64,000 nucleotides of DNA from Balneolaceae bacterium (lineage in GTDB: Bacteria; Bacteroidota; Rhodothermia; Balneolales; Balneolaceae), in NCBI GenBank assembly GCA_017643365.1, contig JAEPNO010000012.1, positions 62,001-126,000 of the forward strand, in the 5' to 3' direction. The notes beneath the pieces are model-generated. The model made no database searches, was not told the DNA's origin, and was given only the letters and a program-made list of their open reading frames with translations. The position numbers and the translations under genes were made by a program. Of the stretch, positions 61,609 through 64,000 are shown piece by piece; the first letter of the stretch is position 1, and every line of letters starts with the position of its first letter.

Positions 61609-64000
61609 CTATTGTGTTGTAACTTCAATTTTATTCAACCGATCAAACTCCTGTTTCAAAAACCGACCGGTGTGCGATTCTTTTTTCTTTGCTACTTGCT
61701 TGGGTGTGCCTTGGGCAATAATTTCCCCACCGCCTTTTCCGCCTTCCGGACCAAGATCAATAATCCAATCCGCTGCTTTGATGAGATCGAGATTATGCTC
61801 GATTACCATTACAGTGTTGCCTTTGTCTACCAGCTGCTGAATCACATCTACCAGCATTTTTACATCCTGAAAGTGCAAACCGGTGGTTGGTTCGTCCATT
61901 ACGTATAACGTGTCGCCGGTGCCTACTTTCGATAATTCGCGAGCTAGTTTTATGCGCTGTGCCTCACCGCCGGAAAGGGTGGTGCTTGATTGTCCCAGCG
62001 TTAAATATCCTAAGCCAACCGAAGTAAGCGTGGAAAGAATTCGGGAAATAGAAGGCTGTGCTTCGAAGAATTCGGCGGCATCGCTGATGGGCATATTCAA
62101 CACCTCAGAGATGTTCTTGCCCCGATAATAAATCTCCAGCGTTTCGCGATTGTAGCGCTTACCGTTGCAGGTTTCGCAGGTCACGTAAACATCAGGCAAA
62201 AAGTTCATTTCAATTTTACGCACGCCATCGCCTTGGCAGGTTTCGCAACGTCCGCCTTTTACGTTGAAGGAAAATCGTCCTTGATCGTAGCCACGAATTT
62301 TGGCTTCCGGCATTTCGGAAAATAAGCGCCGGATGTGATCGAACACTTTGGTGTAAGTTCCGGGATTGGATCGCGGTGTTCGCCCAATCGGACTTTGATC
62401 AATAGAAATTATCTTATCCACGTTATCCAAGCCTGCCACGGTATCGTAGGGCAGAGGCACACTTTTCGACTTATAAAAATGATTGGAGAGAATAGGCACC
62501 AACGTTTGGTTGATCAGTGAGCTTTTACCACTGCCACTCACGCCCGTAACCGAAATAAATTTACCCAACGGGATTTTTAGATCTACATTCTGAAGATTGT
62601 GCCCACGAGCATTTTTTATGGTGATGGTTTTCTTATTTCCTTTTCGATAAGATTTCGGAATCGGAATGATTTCCTCATCGCGAAGGAAGCGAGCTGTCAT
62701 TGAATCGTGGGTGAGCTCCTCAGGTTTTCCGGCGGATACAATTTCTCCACCATGCACACCTGCGCCCGGACCTAAATCTACCACAAAATCGGCATGTTCA
62801 ATGGTTTCGCGATCGTGCTCTACCACAATCACGGAATTACCCAAATCGCGCAAGGTTTCCAGCGATTTTATCAGTTTGATGTTGTCCCGCTGATGCAACC
62901 CGATACTGGGTTCATCCAAAATATAAAGTACACCCACCAACTGGGTTCCTATCTGAGTTGCCAATCGAATGCGTTGTGCTTCTCCACCGGACAGCGTCTG
63001 CGCTTCACGATCCAGATTCAGATAATCCAATCCTACATTTAGCAAGAAATCGAGTCGGTCTCGAATCTCTTTTAAAACCTGACTTCCGATCAATTGCTGT
63101 CGCTCATTCAGCGTTAAACCGTAGAGAGCATCCCGCAAATCGCTTACATCCATTTTCACCAAATCATGGATGTTGTAGCCATCAATTTTATAGGAAAGCG
63201 CCTCTTTGTTTAGTCGTCCACCACCACAACTTGGGCAAGCAACTTTACTCATGTACGCTTTGGCTTTATCGCGTTGTTTTGGAGATTTCGAGTTTTCAAA
63301 TTGGTCGATGATGGTTTTGCGTAACCCATCGTATTTATGCTGATAAGTAACTGAGTTGTCTTTAAAATCGTAGCTGACGGCATATTTCTTATCCCCACTT
63401 CCATGCATTAAAATCGTGCGAAGATCATCTGAGAATTTCTTGAACGGCGTATCGAAATGGACTTTATGAGTATCCAGAACAGCTTTTAATTGCTTAAAAG
63501 CGAATACATCACGTGGAGTGCCCAAAAACCGAATCGCGCCATCATTTATTGATTGCGATTCGTTGGGGACCAGCAATTCCCAGCTTACATCGTAAGTGCT
63601 GCCCAACCCGTCGCAGGTTTGGCAAGCTCCATAGGGTGAGTTAAACGAAAACATATTCGGAGCGGGATCTTCGTAAGCCAATCCGCTTTCCAAATCGAAT
63701 AATTTTTGAGAAAATAAACGGTCTTTAACGCCCTCTTCCGTTTGTACGGCCAGGATCACATTTCCATCAGCCATTTCCAGCGCAAGACGGATACTATCGG
63801 CAATTCGTTTTTCACTTTTGGGCGATATCACAAACCGATCCACAACCACTTCTATGTTGTGCGTTTTGTAGCGATCCACCATCATGCCTTCTTCCAGCTC
63901 GGTGAATTCCCCATCGATGCGCGCCGAAACGAAACCCTGTTTTATCGTTTGCTCAAACAATTCGCGGTAATGACCTTTTCGCCCACGAACCACCGGCGCT
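61609..64000 (-). CDS. uvrA: Excinuclease ABC subunit A (partial, N-terminus outside window)
   Basis: At least 797 residues of UvrA are in the window; the 5' part continues past 64000. It has zinc-finger Cys pairs (CQTCDGLG, CPSCGGG and CETCQGDGVRKIEMNFLPD...CETCNG), ABC signatures LSGGEAQRIRLATQIG and LSGGEAQRIKLAREL, the second Walker A GVSGSGKSSLIN and Walker B motifs LYILDEPSIGLH and LYVMDEPTTGLH. UvrA scans DNA for bulky lesions in nucleotide excision repair. Its stop is next to the accessory cluster, and a diverged copy of its C-terminus lies 3.2 kb away beyond that cluster. Confidence 0.96.
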   Translation of the reverse strand, partial: APVVRGRKGHYRELFEQTIKQGFVSARIDGEFTELEEGMMVDRYKTHNIEVVVDRFVISPKSEKRIADSIRLALEMADGNVILAVQTEEGVKDRLFSQKLFDLESGLAYEDPAPNMFSFNSPYGACQTCDGLGSTYDVSWELLVPNESQSINDGAIRFLGTPRDVFAFKQLKAVLDTHKVHFDTPFKKFSDDLRTILMHGSGDKKYAVSYDFKDNSVTYQHKYDGLRKTIIDQFENSKSPKQRDKAKAYMSKVACPSCGGGRLNKEALSYKIDGYNIHDLVKMDVSDLRDALYGLTLNERQQLIGSQVLKEIRDRLDFLLNVGLDYLNLDREAQTLSGGEAQRIRLATQIGTQLVGVLYILDEPSIGLHQRDNIKLIKSLETLRDLGNSVIVVEHDRETIEHADFVVDLGPGAGVHGGEIVSAGKPEELTHDSMTARFLRDEEIIPIPKSYRKGNKKTITIKNARGHNLQNVDLKIPLGKFISVTGVSGSGKSSLINQTLVPILSNHFYKSKSVPLPYDTVAGLDNVDKIISIDQSPIGRTPRSNPGTYTKVFDHIRRLFSEMPEAKIRGYDQGRFSFNVKGGRCETCQGDGVRKIEMNFLPDVYVTCETCNGKRYNRETLEIYYRGKNISEVLNMPISDAAEFFEAQPSISRILSTLTSVGLGYLTLGQSSTTLSGGEAQRIKLARELSKVGTGDTLYVMDEPTTGLHFQDVKMLVDVIQQLVDKGNTVMVIEHNLDLIKAADWIIDLGPEGGKGGGEIIAQGTPKQVAKKKESHTGRFLKQEFDRLNKIEVTTQ

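Overview
The window is about 64 kb of chromosomal DNA from a Gram-negative member of the FCB group, most likely a Balneolaeota/Balneolales-type bacterium. This is inferred from several signs: a secreted esterase ends in an NYPNPFNPST-type type IX secretion tail, the fused-type alternative GlmU sits beside glmS, a few promoters fit the Bacteroidetes TTG-N19/21-TAnnTTTG form, Shine-Dalgarno sequences are mostly absent, and non-ATG starts are fairly common. The genus cannot be read from the sequence. Most of the window is densely packed housekeeping sequence with moderate GC.

Layout. 0-6 kb: an ethylene-receptor-like histidine kinase with its response regulator, the divergent pair alternative glmU/glmS, and an orphan HPt protein. 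6-17.7 kb: a short NAD-type isocitrate dehydrogenase, a secreted sugar-dehydrogenase-like lipoprotein, a cry-DASH/DUF2256 pair, a four-gene overlapping envelope operon (DUF4956, HlyD-type, TolC-like, SDR), a DUF6580 protein, YceI, and a 3-methyladenine glycosylase/YihY pair. 17.8-24.2 kb: mutS, a GntR-type regulator, an UPF1-like helicase, then tRNA-Gly with a GIY-YIG nuclease gene and two degenerate copies of the tRNA 3' half. 24.2-36.6 kb: a secreted esterase, a second histidine kinase, OsmC, a His-rich membrane protein, purF-engB-serA, mnmD, an M20 hydrolase and an FAD oxidoreductase. 36.6-46.8 kb: a Nudix hydrolase, an adenosine kinase/SemiSWEET/RdgB/sodium symporter operon, a run of two NTF2-like proteins, two aminotransferases and a sulfotransferase, and a subtilisin-like lipoprotein. 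46.9-53.7 kb: a ParDE pair, a divergent Y-family polymerase, a repeat-rich intergenic block, a lipoprotein, an SRAP protein and purA. 53.7-57.5 kb: secD-secF-STAS. 57.5-61.6 kb: an AT-rich accessory patch. 61.6-64 kb: the 3' part of uvrA, running off the window.

The two most unusual places are both accessory. (1) At 58.5-61.6 kb a four-gene cluster encodes an exported peptide precursor with four seven-residue units each ending in Arg, a membrane protein with the SdpA-like topology (TM segment then a NWAFFAPPP motif), an HTTM/SdpB-like membrane protein and a membrane-anchored serine hydrolase. It resembles an Sdp-type peptide-toxin maturation system. It lies between the intact uvrA 3' end and a second, diverged remnant of a uvrA 3' end (58315-58404), as expected if the cluster inserted at the uvrA terminus. 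(2) At 23.58-24.17 kb a GIY-YIG nuclease gene is bounded by the real tRNA-Gly and by copies of its 3' half in which the T-arm loop is replaced by a different hairpin whose paired bases co-vary between copies. This looks like a small tRNA-targeting mobile unit.

Several families of short palindromic or AT-rich intergenic repeats (20.5, 21.5, 36.6, 43.7, 44.7, 49.7-50.0, 56.9 and 57.6 kb) punctuate the operons and in places supply the stop codons or ends of genes.
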